64,000 bases of DNA from Ganoderma boninense (Eukaryota; Basidiomycota; Agaricomycetes; Polyporales; Polyporaceae), in NCBI GenBank assembly GCA_002900995.3, contig CM035315.1, positions 419,967 to 483,966 of the forward strand. The letters are read 5' to 3'. The first letter of the stretch is position 1, and the number at the start of each line of letters is the position of its first letter. The translations under genes were made by a program, and so were the position numbers. The notes beneath the pieces are model-generated. The model saw nothing but the letters and a program-made list of their open reading frames with translations, had not been told where the DNA came from and ran no database searches. Shown in pieces: positions 46,707 through 57,055 of this stretch.

Positions 46707-49700
46707 ATGTCCAAAGCTCAACGTGTCCAACAAAAGTCGAAGCGCCAACCGAAAGCCCTTGAGCTTCGTACCTCCGTCCCATGGAAGTCCAATGCGACGG
46801 TCATGAGTCTGCTCATGTCCAAAAGGCCGCAGTACCAAATCTACCTCAAGCAAAAGGACACCGTGAAGAAGCGACAATGGCTGGAAAAGACGGAGGGAGA
46901 GGTGGTGACAGCGTGTCCGCAGGAATGGGTCAACCATTGGGGAGCTGACCGTTTGCGCCAGGTGAGTGGACTGTGGTTTGATTGCAGAACGTGATACTCA
47001 CGCGCACGTGCAAGTCGTGTCGTGCGTGGTTCAACAACAACCGCACCATCGAAAAAAACGAATCTGATAAAGAGGGTGCTACCTCGGAAGAGGAGGGAGA
47101 GACGGGCCCTTCAGAGACACCAGGCGCGAAGAAGAAGACGGTCGCAGCAACGTCAAAAACTGTGCTGGGTAAGGTTGAAGACAATCCACTCGCCAAGTCC
47201 CTGCGGGCGCGCAAAGTCTCGCCCATGCGTCTCTGGGGTAGCGCACACAACGAGCGAGTGCAAAAGATGGTCATGAAGTCCGACAAGTCAAAGATTGCAG
47301 CCTGGTCGTACTGTGCTGCTCGTATCTGGAAGCACGAGCTAAGCGATGAGGAACGTGCTGAATGGACACAGAAGGCGAACGAGGTGAATGTCTCCGAGGA
47401 TCAGCAGTGCTTTCGGTGAGTGTCTGTGAGCGGGCGTGCACTGAGGGGAGAAACTCACAGCATACGTAGTAACCAACTGGGCATAAGCCCGTTGCTGGCG
47501 AGTCTCATGACGGGTATGATCGGCATGGGGCCCACGCAGATTGGGAAGGCGGTCTTCTCTCTGCGCGTGGCTTACCGAGCTGCAGATGGGCAGTTGATTT
47601 TTGAAGAGTGCGTAAACTGCCTGTAACAACTGCGATGCTGAAGCGTATTCTGATCTATGTACCCAGCCAATCGTTGGCGGAGGATCAGGAGTCCCAGTGC
47701 TTCGTCCCTTTCGCCCATTTTGAAGGCGGGAATCCTGCAGAAGAGGACGAACGATGGATGAGATGGGCGAATCAGTATATAGGTAATGTGGTCACCTATA
47801 CGACACGAAGAGAGAGCGGCTGAATGGAACGCCAGGCGCTAACCCCGAACCTCGTTCGACTGAGCTACTATACGACGAAAATGGAGGGGCGAGATTACCT
47901 GAGTTCACTGGGACGAAGGATGTTTTCTGGACGAGGCGGGTCTTGCGTGCATACTTTGACATGCAGTGGAGTAAATACGTCGAGCCGTATCCATGACGCA
48001 AGCTAACACACGGTCATCACAGATCTCCGCGGCGGCGAACCATCTCCAGATTGGTGGAAAGCTGTACTCACGTCTCCTGAGGAATACGTTGGCGAAGAGT
48101 GGGTCGCCGACTTCCAAAACGATCCTTTGGAGCTGAACGCCAAAGGGATCACATTGTTATACATCAAGTTACATGATGCGGAGGCGGAAGGCTCACCTTT
48201 CGAGTTCAAGCGGGTCAGTACGACAGCCGCGGTGGAATTCCATGTGCACGGACTACCTGCTGTGGATGAAGAGGAGCCTGGACCATGCACGGAAACCTTG
48301 GGCGACAAGCCAGCCGTCGCCGTTGCGGAACCCTCACATCTGCCTGAGGAGCGCGCTGACCGCGCCCAACACCCCGCGCTCGCGTCCGTGCCCGCCCCAG
48401 CCTCGCTCGCGTCCGTGCCCGCCCCAGCCTCGCTCGCGTCCGTGCCCGCCCCAGCCTCGCTCGCGTCCGTGCCCGCTCCAGCCTCGGGCGGGACGCAACC
48501 CCTCACGTCTGCACCAGCGGAGCGCGCTGACCGCGCCCAACCACCCCGCGCTCGCGTCCGTGCCCGCCCCAGCCTCGCTCGCGCCGGCCCGCCTCAGCTC
48601 GCTCGCGTCCGTGCGCCGCTCCACTCGGCGGGAACGCAACCCCTCACGTCTGCACCAGCGGAGCGCGCCTGACCTGCGCCCACAACCCCGCGCTCGGTCC
48701 GGCCGCCCCACCTCGCTCGCGTCCGTGCCCGCCCCAGCCTCGCTCGCGTCCGTGCCGCTCCAGCCTCGGGCGGGACGCAACCCTCACGTCTGCGCCAGCG
48801 GAGCGTGGCTGACCGGCTGTTGCCGCCCCACGCTCGCGTTCGTGCCCGCCCCCGCGCTCGCGTCCGTTCCGCCCCAGCCTCCGGCGGCACGCAAGCACAG
48901 TCCCCAAGAGTGCTACCCTCACTGCTTGAAGAGAAGGCCGACGCTGTTCTGGAAGCGATAGATCAGTCACGTTCCACTCCAAAAGCCCCCGCCAGGCAAA
49001 CGATGGGGAAGCGAGCGAGCTCTGTGCAACCTGAGCCTCGTGCGCCTTCTATGGACACAGTCCCCCGACGGGGATCTTCCATGCAGCCCGACAGTCGCCG
49101 AGCGGCCTCGCTTTCCAATATCCCGGCCACTCCGACGCGACGCATGTTCACTCTGAAGTCATACACGCCTCGTAGTGCAAGTTCCCCATCCACGCGAATG
49201 CGCTCAGAGTCTCCGACGCGCCATTTGTCTCATGTGAGCAACGCCCCAGTGCTGGGTTTGGCCAGAATCAGAGAGGAGCGTGACGACATGGAGGACGAAC
49301 AGCAGGATTTTCGTGAACCTACTTCCAGCGGCGTATCGACACCACAAACCATGGCCTCCTGGTTGGATGGCAATGCCTGTGACACCAACGATCCGTCCGC
49401 GTTCATGGAGCTGCCGCAGGAAAGAACATCGACTGAGTACGCACATTCTGAGGTCGGGCCGCTTGCTATTGCTTCAGCACCGATGGCAGAAGCACCAGAA
49501 TGTGGCGGCATGAACGCTGGTGGAGCGGGCGTTATTCACGCCCAGTCGCAGACAGCGAGCACAGTAAGACGGGGTCGCAGCAAGGCAGTTGTACCGCCGT
49601 CGACAAGACAGTTGCGCAAGCGTCAGGTAGCTGAAGATGCCGGCGAGGACTTGCAGGATGGACACATGTCTAAGAAGCAGAAAAGCGAGGAAGAGTGAGT

Positions 49701-50025
49701 GCAAATTAACTACATCACGCAGCGATTGTGAAGCTGAGCTCTGTGAAATTGCAGCCACATTGCAGGCGCAACCCCAAGCAAAGTAGGGACGGAGGAGTCA
49801 GAGGGCCAGACTGTCAGTGGAAATCGTGGCCGTCGAGGTGGAGGACCTACGCAGCGAGGTGGCAGGGAGAGAGGTAGTGGGTCAGCTCATCATGGGGATA
49901 CCAGCAATGCCGTCGAGGGGGCTGAGAAGAGCGGACGGTCAGGAACCGGTGGACGAGCTGCTACTCGAAGGGGCAGAGGGCGAGGTCGCGGAACTGCAGC
50001 AGGTAGACAAGGGGCAAGGCAATGA
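46707..50025 (+). CDS. Large basic cargo protein: WFNN segment, Pro/Ala repeats, RGG tail
   Basis: Exons 46707-46961, 46988-47415, 47470-47607, 47667-47782, 48023-49694 and 49755-50025 have clean borders. The N-terminal part is basic with a conserved core (QEWVNHWGADRLRQ, CKSCRAWFNNNRTIEK) whose WFNN motif recalls the third helix of homeodomain-like folds, then PMRLWGSAHNERVQ and WKHELSDEERAEWTQKANE, the latter resembling an HMG-box end. A globular block follows (EDERWMRWANQYIG, SPDWWKAVLTSPEEYVG). The region 48355-48890 encodes repeats of the unit PAPASLASV and contains at least two frame changes. After it the frame runs through NLS-like RQLRKRQ and KKQKSEEE to an RGG-rich tail (GNRGRRGGGPTQRGGRERG). 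DNA/chromatin binding is inferred. The stop lies only 460 bp from the right end of the element. Confidence 0.65.
48355..48900 (+). repeat. GC-rich minisatellite encoding Pro/Ala/Ser repeats
   Basis: Units of about 27 bp (core CTCGCGTCCGTGCCCGCCCC) recur in clusters at 48380-48480, 48545-48570, 48715-48760 and 48830-48870. They are interleaved with a larger unit carrying GGGACGCAACCCCTCACGTCTGC at 48491, 48630 and 48773. Single-base losses between units change the reading frame. Confidence 0.85.
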
Positions 50026-50034
50026 ACAATGGGT

Positions 50035-50410
50035 GCAAATATTTGGCGTGGCCCTGTTTTATTTACACTGACATGAAATATTTGTACCGCATTAGGACTG
50101 TCTTTATGTCCAGCCGGAATATTCATGAGTTTGTCAAATATTTGGGCCTGTGCGAATGTTTGTCAGTGGCTCAAATATTTAGTCAGCGGTTCGATGGAGG
50201 TCGAGTGGCAATATATTTGGCCTGGACTCGAAGATGAGAGAGTGCAAATGGCGCCAGGAGGGCAGATATTCATGGTGGGCATAAATATCTGAGGCCTGCC
50301 CTCATGGGCATGGCGTGCAAATATAAATGTGGCTCAAATATTTAGTTCCTATGTGTGAATATTGGGCTGTCCTCCTCCTCCTGTGAGCTCAAATATTTGA
50401 GTGGTCGTCA
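50035..50410 (-). repeat. Right subterminal AAATATTTG-type repeat array
   Basis: At least ten copies of CAAATATTT or variants (for example at about 50038, 50085, 50137, 50173, 50334 and 50390) occur, mirroring the left array at 29200-29510. Confidence 0.78.
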
Positions 50411-50485
50411 ATAAGCATTGAGTGAATATATACGACATTCGTTATAACTAACATCAACAAATATATTTAACTAGCCGAACTGGTG
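50385..50485 (-). repeat. Right terminal inverted repeat of the giant element
   Basis: Read on the minus strand it starts CACCAGTTCGGCTAG and carries the 23-bp block shared exactly with the left end (50424-50446). The overall match to the left end is good from about base 18 inward and weak at the very tip apart from the first CA. Confidence 0.88.
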
Positions 50486-50492
50486 GATAGTA
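50486..50492. repeat. Right 7-bp target site duplication (GATAGTA)
   Basis: This is an exact match to 29123-29129. Outside it the gypsy integrase sequence resumes. Confidence 0.9.
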
Positions 50493-51031
50493 TGGGCTGA
50501 ATCTTGTTGACCGCCCGCTAGTTCCCGGATCTGCGATATCAGCGTGTGCAGCAAGCTATGGCCATGGTTGACTTGGCCTTCAAAGCTTTTATTAGCCCTT
50601 ACGCAGGATAAAGTGACCTCGCTCTACAACTCCATGTGGCTTGTTGAGTTGTAGGTGTGAAACGAATATGGGGTGATCCCATATTTCTTCATGAGTATCT
50701 TCAAATGCACCTTAAACTCACGGGCCACTGTCGGTCCACCACTGTTCTAATCATTCCAATACTCAAATAAGCTTGCTCCAGAAGAACTGAGCTATCCTCT
50801 CCGCGATGATGCAAGAGCGGAGTGCTTTGCTTCTTATACTCCTGAGAGAATCATCTCGACATGCAACTATGCATGTGAAAGCTTCTGGGCAGTCGGCATA
50901 ATGCATCACTCAAACAATATGCTTGGTGAATAGGCTTGCTGGGTTGAGATTGTAAGAGGCACCTCCATCTTTTGGTGTTCTTTATCGGCAACCCCATGAG
51001 GCACGTGCCTACTCCCCTTTGGTAGAAGGCC
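50486..51031 (-). pseudogene. Ty3/gypsy integrase core, decayed part 5' of the insertion
   Basis: Minus-strand fragments fit a gypsy integrase when allowing frame changes: a GVVERGHFILR-like stretch at about 50640, a segment matching the 'DNGPEF.G' region with changes at about 50720-50750, and RSTRFSPYY at the insertion point (50494-50520). Stops and one-base indels are frequent, so this part is decayed although the C-terminal part at 28476-29129 is open. It enters an assembly gap at 51032. Gag, RT and RNase H are not present and may be missing or collapsed into the gap. Confidence 0.7.
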
Positions 51032-51131
51032 NNNNNNNNNNNNNNNNNNNNNNNNNNNNNNNNNNNNNNNNNNNNNNNNNNNNNNNNNNNNNNNNNNNNN
51101 NNNNNNNNNNNNNNNNNNNNNNNNNNNNNNN
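51032..51131. other. Assembly gap (100 N)
   Basis: The gap falls between the start of the gypsy 5' LTR (right side) and the integrase core (left side). Most of the retroelement's internal region would lie here. Confidence 0.95.
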
Positions 51132-51296
51132 GTAATGCCGTTCTGGAATTTAGACAGTATGTCTGCATAGGAATAAGCCAATGCCACAACTCTTTTGTTG
51201 GGTGGCCTTGCCACAGGACGTGTGGGTTTGAGCTTCTCCTATAGTTTGCTTTGGTAGAAGCCCTGTCCATGTGCCAATCCCTTTTGGTGCATGACA
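51132..51296 (-). repeat. Ty3/gypsy 5' LTR, first 165 bp
   Basis: It begins TGTCATGCACC on the minus strand at 51296 and is nearly identical to 28251-28415, with two or three differences. The rest of the LTR is in the gap. Flanking bases are CCGGA. Confidence 0.85.
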
Positions 51297-51599
51297 CCGG
51301 AAGGTTCAGTCGAAAACGTCAATTTCATGTCATAAGGAAAACGACCAGAAATACGATGGACAGTGCTGTTGATATTGCTTAAGAGGTTCTCCCGAGTGCG
51401 GATTGCAGCCTGAAAAGTTGACGTCGATGATGAGTCTGCATGTTCCTATCACGTAGGGTGAGGAGCGTAGCCAGTGCAAAATTCTTTCAATCTCACATCG
51501 GATTGTCCTTCCTTGCCTAAATGTGACCCAGCGTCGGAGTTCACTTCCATGGGTCCAGCACAAGAGTCGCGATGGTCATCAGGCTTCGACTAGAATGAG

Positions 51600-52067
51600 T
51601 CAGTGGCTCCAGCTTCCGAGTCGATGCAGCGTGCTCACCACTGTCACGTTCCCACCAGCCGTACCGCTTGATGAGGCGTCATGCTCAGAGTCTCGCCTGC
51701 GCACAGGCAGCGACATGGAACTCTCGCGATGTAGAGGTCGCGAGGCTGTGGCCAGGAGGATAGTGTTTGAGACGACGTCCTCGCGCCAAGCGTCCGCGTC
51801 GAGGTGCTTTTTGCGAGTCTTGTCAGTGACCATTCGACCGGTAAACTCCTCGTCGTCTTGATAGAAAATATTCTTGACGCATTTGGTGCACGTACAGTGG
51901 ACTTTAGCTTTCATAGACAAGTGTGTGGCTCGGGGGTGGCGGTAGTTGCTGGAGGAGTTGAGGGCGCTAATTGATGGGCGATTATCGTCGTCAACGAGCA
52001 ACAAGATTGGCATTTCTGGGATAAAGTAGTACAAGATGCGCGGATATCCCTCTCTCCGAAGAAACAT
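51600..52067 (-). CDS. Fragment with a Cys motif typical of transposase N-termini (tentative)
   Basis: The frame includes ATHLSMKAKVHCTCTKCVKN, then FTGRMVTDKTRKKHLDAD. The arrangement 'C.C..C ... GR.V...T...H' occurs near the start of several basidiomycete transposases of the Plavaka/CACTA kind. No transposase core follows before the LTR at 51296, so this may be a remnant truncated by the gypsy element, or a small host gene. Confidence 0.35.
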   Translation of the reverse strand: MFLRREGYPRILYYFIPEMPILLLVDDDNRPSISALNSSSNYRHPRATHLSMKAKVHCTCTKCVKNIFYQDDEEFTGRMVTDKTRKKHLDADAWREDVVSNTILLATASRPLHRESSMSLPVRRRDSEHDASSSGTAGGNVTVVSTLHRLGSWSH

Positions 52068-53166
52068 GTATCTTACAGGTCAGCTCCGGCACTCATGGCC
52101 GTGGAGACGACGCCCATTCCCACAGCGGATGTTCGGGAGTAGCTGCGGGAGTAAGGACTACCACGCGAGGGAAGCAACCAAAACAGCATACGAGAATAAG
52201 ACTGAGCAATGTGGTGAAAAGGTACGGAGAGCAGAGTTCCGAGAGCTAGTATGAGTATGTGAGTGTGAGTGGTCGTGTGATCAGCAAATATCTTACGTGG
52301 AGGGAAGCAAAGTCTATCTTGCACAGGACCTGCGCGCACCAGAGATTGCGAAGTTCACGGACATCCAAGACGACCTGCAACGTATCATCAGTGGGGCGAG
52401 AGATCGATGGTAGCGCGCATCATACTTGTTCTACACGTGTGCAAACATGATGCGCAGCAATCTGAAAACCCCGAGGAGGCGGAGAGACAGCTGCTCTAGC
52501 GGGGTCCGCGCTAGGCGACGCGGTCTCTAATGCAGTACTGGAGCGCGGAGTGCTTGCAACACGAGGGAGGACCGTCGTTGGGCTGGTAACGACGCCAGCA
52601 TCGGTACCAGAAACCTTGTTACCCGTGAGGATGGTTTGCTGGCGATCTCCTGCGCCTGCTACCGAGTTGTCACTTGGTGGTGGTGCTTTGCGCCTATCGC
52701 CGTCGTTGGGACCGTCCCCGGAAGCTTGCGCGAGGCCCGATGGGTCGGATTCACTTCCATCTCTGGCCGAGAGGTCCCTTCCCCGACCATCCTCACCCTG
52801 GCTCGGAGTCGACGTCTGAGCTCGGGGTACGCCCCCTCCTGTCCAAAACGTGGTCCCTAATGCTTGATCAGACGGAAGACGATCGCTGACATCGTCGGCG
52901 GGGGGTGAGACCACTCGCGTCACGCCGCGAGGACTCTGAGGTCGAAGATCCGAGCTCGAGGTCTACAAACATCAGTGCGAGCTTGGCAAGCAGCGACCAA
53001 AACTTACGGAGATTGAGGTGGCTGTCCCTTGCGGAGAATACCACCAACCATCGCTGTTGCGGATGGGGAGATGAGGCATGTCGAGAACGGGCGACGGCGA
53101 TGATTGTTCAGAATCATTCACTGGGTTGCGAAGCTCCAACTCCAAAGACGAAGATTCTAGACATAT
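52068..53166. other. Unassigned region, disordered-protein frame on the minus strand
   Basis: A 167-codon minus frame (52420-52923) is rich in Pro, Ser, Asp and Gly (for example SGDGPNDGDRRKAPPPSDNS). It could be an exon of a gene downstream of the coiled-coil gene, but no start, splice or domain can be supported. Confidence 0.3.
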
Positions 53167-54041
53167 CTATGTGAGCGTAGGGGCCATAACTGCGAGATGA
53201 GCCTCCATACCACTCGCTACCCAACTCTCACTAGATGTCTGCTGGGATATATCGTGCATATCTTCTTGAAGCGTCTTCACGAAGCTCCAGATGGTCTCTT
53301 GTCTCTCATCTATCTGGCGGAGCCGTTCAGTTGCCTGGCGAGCTAGATCCTGCGTAGGGTACAGTTGCTCAGCCAGGTCCTCCAGCGTTTTTTTGTTAGA
53401 AGACGACTGCGATTTTAAAACGGTGAGATCAAGCTCAGCTTTGGTTAGTGACGCTTGCATCTTGTCGAGCCTGCCAGCCAATTGGATCTTGAAGTCCTCC
53501 ATTTCCTTCCGCTCCTTTCGCAATACACCTAGAGAATAGTTAGATTCGGAAAGCATACCCACACAGGGCCAGAGACGAACCTTCGGCCTGAGCATAAGAC
53601 GCCTTTGCAGGAGCCATGAGATTGTAGAGGGTATCGTTAAGGCTCTTGACCTCGTCTTCCATTTGCGTCGCCCGTTCGTCAACAGATTTCTGGTCGAGAG
53701 CGCCATAAGAGTGCGGAATCAACGAGGGCATAGTACACACCTGAGTTCGCTTGATGGCTAACACGGCTCTGAAAAGTGCTGCCATCATTGTCTCCACGCG
53801 ATCCAGCTCTCTCAAAGCGTCGTCGAATTCTTGTTCTAGATGGGTGGAATCAACGGGATCCGTGCTCCTAGAAACAGTCAAGCATGCTCGGTGCCATAAA
53901 ACGGAGCGGAACTTACTGAAGCCGTACTAGCTGGGTATACGCATTGTCAGAAAGGACTCCTCGGAGAGATGAGAGCGAAGATGGTGGGTCTGGAGAACGG
54001 GATTCCTGCCCGGCTGGCTCCATAGTTACGTCGGGTTGCAT
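53167..54041 (-). CDS. Coiled-coil protein, 240 aa
   Basis: Four exons, 53917-54041, 53741-53867, 53581-53689 and 53167-53528, join in phase (723 nt with stop) from MQPDVTMEPAGQ. A short disordered N-terminus is followed by long heptad-rich helices: EQEFDDALRELDRVETMMAAL, KSVDERATQMEDEVKSLNDTL, RKERKEMEDFKIQLAGRLDKM, then SLTKAELDLTVLKSQ and RLRQIDERQETIWSFVKTLQ. No enzyme motif or membrane segment is seen. It could be a structural or scaffold protein; I do not recognise a named family. Confidence 0.7.
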
Positions 54042-54443
54042 TGGGAGAGGGTTGGGTAGATCGTCGTTGGAAGAGTGGTTGGACTGGTGTTGGAGGGGAG
54101 GCCACCAATATGTGTGTCATCATGTCGAGAAACAAGCATTATTGATTCAATGGAGGCCATGAAACGACAAGTAGCGCAACGCCTTTGCGACTATGGTGGA
54201 GGACAAGAGCAAGGGTTGCGGCGCTAAAGAGAATCCTGGCAAACGATCCAGCCTGATCCAGCGTCTGCGAGTAAGCGCGCGCTTTCCGACATATGCGTCC
54301 GCAATTGCTCCGCGTGGGTCCCACAGATTAACTACAGCAGCGACTCATGGGGCGCGACACAACAATACACTACGATTGCCAAGGAGAACAATTACACTCG
54401 ATCTGGAAGCCAACGTCAGCTACACCACCGTAAAACAACCCTT
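54042..54443. other. Intergenic spacer
   Basis: No gene is seen. It holds the promoter side of the coiled-coil gene and the 3' side of the next gene. Confidence 0.35.
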
Positions 54444-55581
54444 TCACCGACACTCACTCTGCGCTCTCCGTTTCATGAACCAACTTCGTTCCAACCAAGA
54501 CGGGAGCTTGCGCTTCTCCGTGAGGCATAACACCCTGCCATCCAAGCGAGTATACCCCACTTGAACCGCCTTCCAATGTAAGGACCGCCCGTCCTCCGTG
54601 ATCCAGATCCACAATTGAACGTGCTCGCCGCCATTAGTGAGCCATTCCCCCCACCTGTGAAGGAAAATGTCCCCTTCTGCCAGCTCCTTGCGATTGGTAA
54701 GGCTAGGGGGACATGCAATGCGCTCCGCCGATCGCGTCTCCCACCAGTATACCTTGAAAGGTACGCCGTCTGCTCCCTCAGAGGCGGCGGCAGTCCTCTC
54801 TTCGCGCGCCAGATAGCCGTTTGCCTTGGATCAAAAGATCAGTAAAAGTCAACGATGCGAAGTAACGGCATGCCTTACGTCCAGTGACGACAGCGGCCTG
54901 ATGACGGCCTTGCCTTTCGGGAGTGGAACACCTCTGGATCGAGCGAGCGTGGGACTTGCCTCGTCGGACGAAAGTTGAGACAAGGAGGATGATCTCGACC
55001 TGCTATTCTCCGTTGAATCGCGCGACGTTGGAGAGGGGGAACGTGCGACACCAGATGGTCCGGACAATGGTGCGTCTTCCTCGTGTAAGAGGTATCCGCC
55101 ACGAGCAGGGCCAGCGAGCGGAGGTGCCGAAACGATCGGTTCAATGTTGAAGGTTATGCCAGGACGGCGTTTGGAGATACCCACACCGTCACCGACACGA
55201 GGTCTTGCAATGCCTTCCTTGACATCCACAGATGTAGGAAGCTCGGGGTTGGCAGGCCTATCGGGACAACGAATTAGCATGGATATACACGGTCACCGAA
55301 TGAGCAAATACGAACTGTGCATTTCTGCCCAACAACTCTTCGGTGAAGTCCCTAAGAACCGTAGGAACGACGTCTGACGTTGGAGGTCGGGTGACAGGAG
55401 CCGGGAAAACAAGGTAAGTTGGACCTGGAGCTTCGACAGTGGCAGTGGCGGAGTAGATGTAGGTAAGAGTTCGGGTCCGACGAGCGTGCGACAACTGTGG
55501 GTTGCGAAGACCCAGAAACACCTTAAAGAGTGTGAAAAGCACCGCTACAGCACAGCAAAAAAGGCAGAGAGCGTAGAGCAT
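54444..55581 (-). CDS. Tandem membrane-anchored paralogue A, 341 aa
   Basis: Exons 55316-55581, 54879-55257 and 54444-54824 join in phase. Residues about 3-25 (YALCLFCCAVAVLFTLFKVF) form an N-terminal membrane anchor or uncleaved signal. The middle is Ser/Pro-rich and disordered (SRSRSSSLSQLSSDE). The C-terminal module shared with B and C reads: CPPSLTNRKELAEGDIFLHR, then HVQLWIWITEDGRSLHWKAV, QVGYTRLDGRVLCLTEKRKL, then PSWLERSW. The function is unknown. The stop chosen (TGA at 54444-54446) follows a possible GTGAGT donor, so a further exon cannot be excluded. Confidence 0.72.
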
Positions 55582-55935
55582 AGTAGAGCATGGACGAAGA
55601 GTATGTGTATGAGGTGTGTCGTTGGGAGAGCCATGGTCGCATGAGCGGTGAGAGTAGGCACGATAGACGCCCTCGCGCGCAGAAAGAGTTGTTTGTCTTC
55701 ACCCTGGGGTCGTTCCGCCCTCGGGCGTACCGTCAAACCTGTTCTTCTCTCTCTCTCTCGCCTCTCGTCAGTGCCGGCCATAGAGCCAGGTGCAGCATCC
55801 AGTCTGGGTGTTCAAGAACATACGGCCAGCGGTCATAGCATGTGACATAGATTCTGGACATTCAGAACGATAACGTAGACAATTTGTACATGAAACGCTC
55901 TATAGCACGACCTATGCTTCCGACACAAAATGACC
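55582..55935. promoter_or_regulatory. Spacer between paralogues A and B
   Basis: This 354-bp spacer has CT-rich stretches at 55740-55765. It should contain the promoter of A and the 3' end of B. No motif can be named. Confidence 0.35.
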
Positions 55936-57055
55936 TCATTTGAGCACCAGTGCGCCCACATCGAAGACCCTGGTAAAACGATCCCAAGTAACCCAGCCAG
56001 GTACCTTGAGCTGGGGCGTAACGAGCAGCCACTTGCCATCCTCCCGCTGATAACCAACATGCACCGGCTTCCACCACGGCTGACCATTGCTACCAGCGCA
56101 CCAGAGCCAGAGTTGATACGTGTCGTCTCGCATGACATAGTAGAACAGATCGCCGAGGGACAAATCCGAGTCATGGGTCAGGTCAGGCGGCACTTCGATA
56201 GGCCCATCCCCGCGCTCATCCGGCTGGTAAAACGAAGTTACGACCGGGGCTTGTTGACCTGGTAAGTCGGATGATTCCTCGTTGACCTTGGTCCGGGGTT
56301 TGAACTTCCTCACATGCCGGGTAATAGGTGAGTCCTATGGCCGTCAGGGTAAGTTGCCGCTCTTGGGGAGACCAAAACAAATGACTCACCATCTTGAAGG
56401 GTAACGTGTAACGCGAAGCGCTTCCCGGCGTCGAAGGACCGGCTGTGGCGTTGCGAACGATGGAACGAGATGCGGAAGGCTCCTGAATGTTTGAACCAGG
56501 TGTAGCGAGATCGCGGACGTCGGGATGAGGTGCGGAGGGACCGGGGGTAGGGGGGCGACGAGCGTCGAGATGAGGAGCAGATCTGGAGGGACCCGGAGTA
56601 GGGGGCCGACGTGCACCGGGGCGAGAAGCGGAGGATCCGTCATCAACGTCCGAGCGCGCAGACGGATGGTCGGGCAACACGAACGAGGTCTGAACCATCG
56701 CATCCGCGAGCGATCGACGAGAAAGCAGGCTCTGACGGGGGCGCGCCACGGCTGATCTTGCTGGCAACTCGTTTTGACCAGCACTTGGACAGAATGTGGG
56801 ACAGTGCCTGGGAAAGAAGAGGAGTGCGACGTACCGCAAGTTCGCAAGGTGTTCTCCACTGGCCACACTGGCTTGCACAGTGCGACGACGAGCCCTGCCG
56901 GCAGGGTTGCGGGGAACGGAGTTGAGTTGGGTGGCCTCCAGACGGGCCAATCGCGCTCGCCAACTCACGAAGAAGTGATAGGTCACGAGCGCGACAAACG
57001 CGGAGAGAATGAGAGGGAGGAGTAGCGCGAGGACGATGAACAACGTGAGAGCCAT
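55936..57055 (-). CDS. Tandem membrane-anchored paralogue B, 354 aa
   Basis: Exons 56390-57055 and 55936-56334 join in phase (1065 nt with stop); a further in-frame intron at about 56790-56840 (GTACGT...AAG) is possible. The N-terminus MALTLFIVLALLLPLILSAF is a membrane anchor followed by a second hydrophobic stretch and basic residues. The middle has Pro-rich repeats (ARRPPTPGPS twice). The C-terminal module reads VPPDLTHDSDLSLGDLFYYV, then YQLWLWCAGSNGQPWWKPVH, VGYQREDGKWLLVTPQLKV and PGWVTWDRF. It is clearly related to A and C. The function is unknown. Confidence 0.75.

Larger units (their letters stand above)
29130..50485. mobile_element. Giant KDZ DNA transposon with TET/JBP and chromatin-type cargo (21.4 kb)
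   Basis: The element is bounded by related inverted ends (29130-29232 and 50385-50485) and a perfect 7-bp target duplication GATAGTA. Deleting it together with one duplication rejoins the interrupted gypsy integrase in frame (SPYY-LLHG). Inside are a KDZ transposase (36461-40561, -), a TET/JBP-like dioxygenase (34760-36152, +), a 661-aa unknown (40846-42966, -), a SUMO-interacting-motif protein (about 44430-46067, +), a large basic WFNN/RGG protein (46707-50025, +), a hypothetical gene (32248-33300, -) and a small gene near the left end. KDZ elements linked to TET/JBP genes are known in basidiomycetes; the full gene set and exact ends seen here are what is notable. No tyrosine recombinase is present, so it is not Starship-like in mechanism. 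Confidence 0.88.

Noticed and set aside
47790..47885. A possible tRNA gene in the intron at 47783-48022 (TAGCTCAGTCGA-like A box on the minus strand)
   Set aside because: The B-box-like sequence lies only about 8 bases from the A box and no cloverleaf could be formed.
29130..50485. Classification as a Starship-type element
   Set aside because: No tyrosine recombinase captain gene is present, and the ends show inverted repeats with a transposase-type target duplication; the KDZ gene explains mobility.
27020..51296. A matching 5-bp target duplication for the gypsy element
   Set aside because: The right flank is CCGGA, but no LTR end followed by the same bases could be found on the left, so the left limit remains open.
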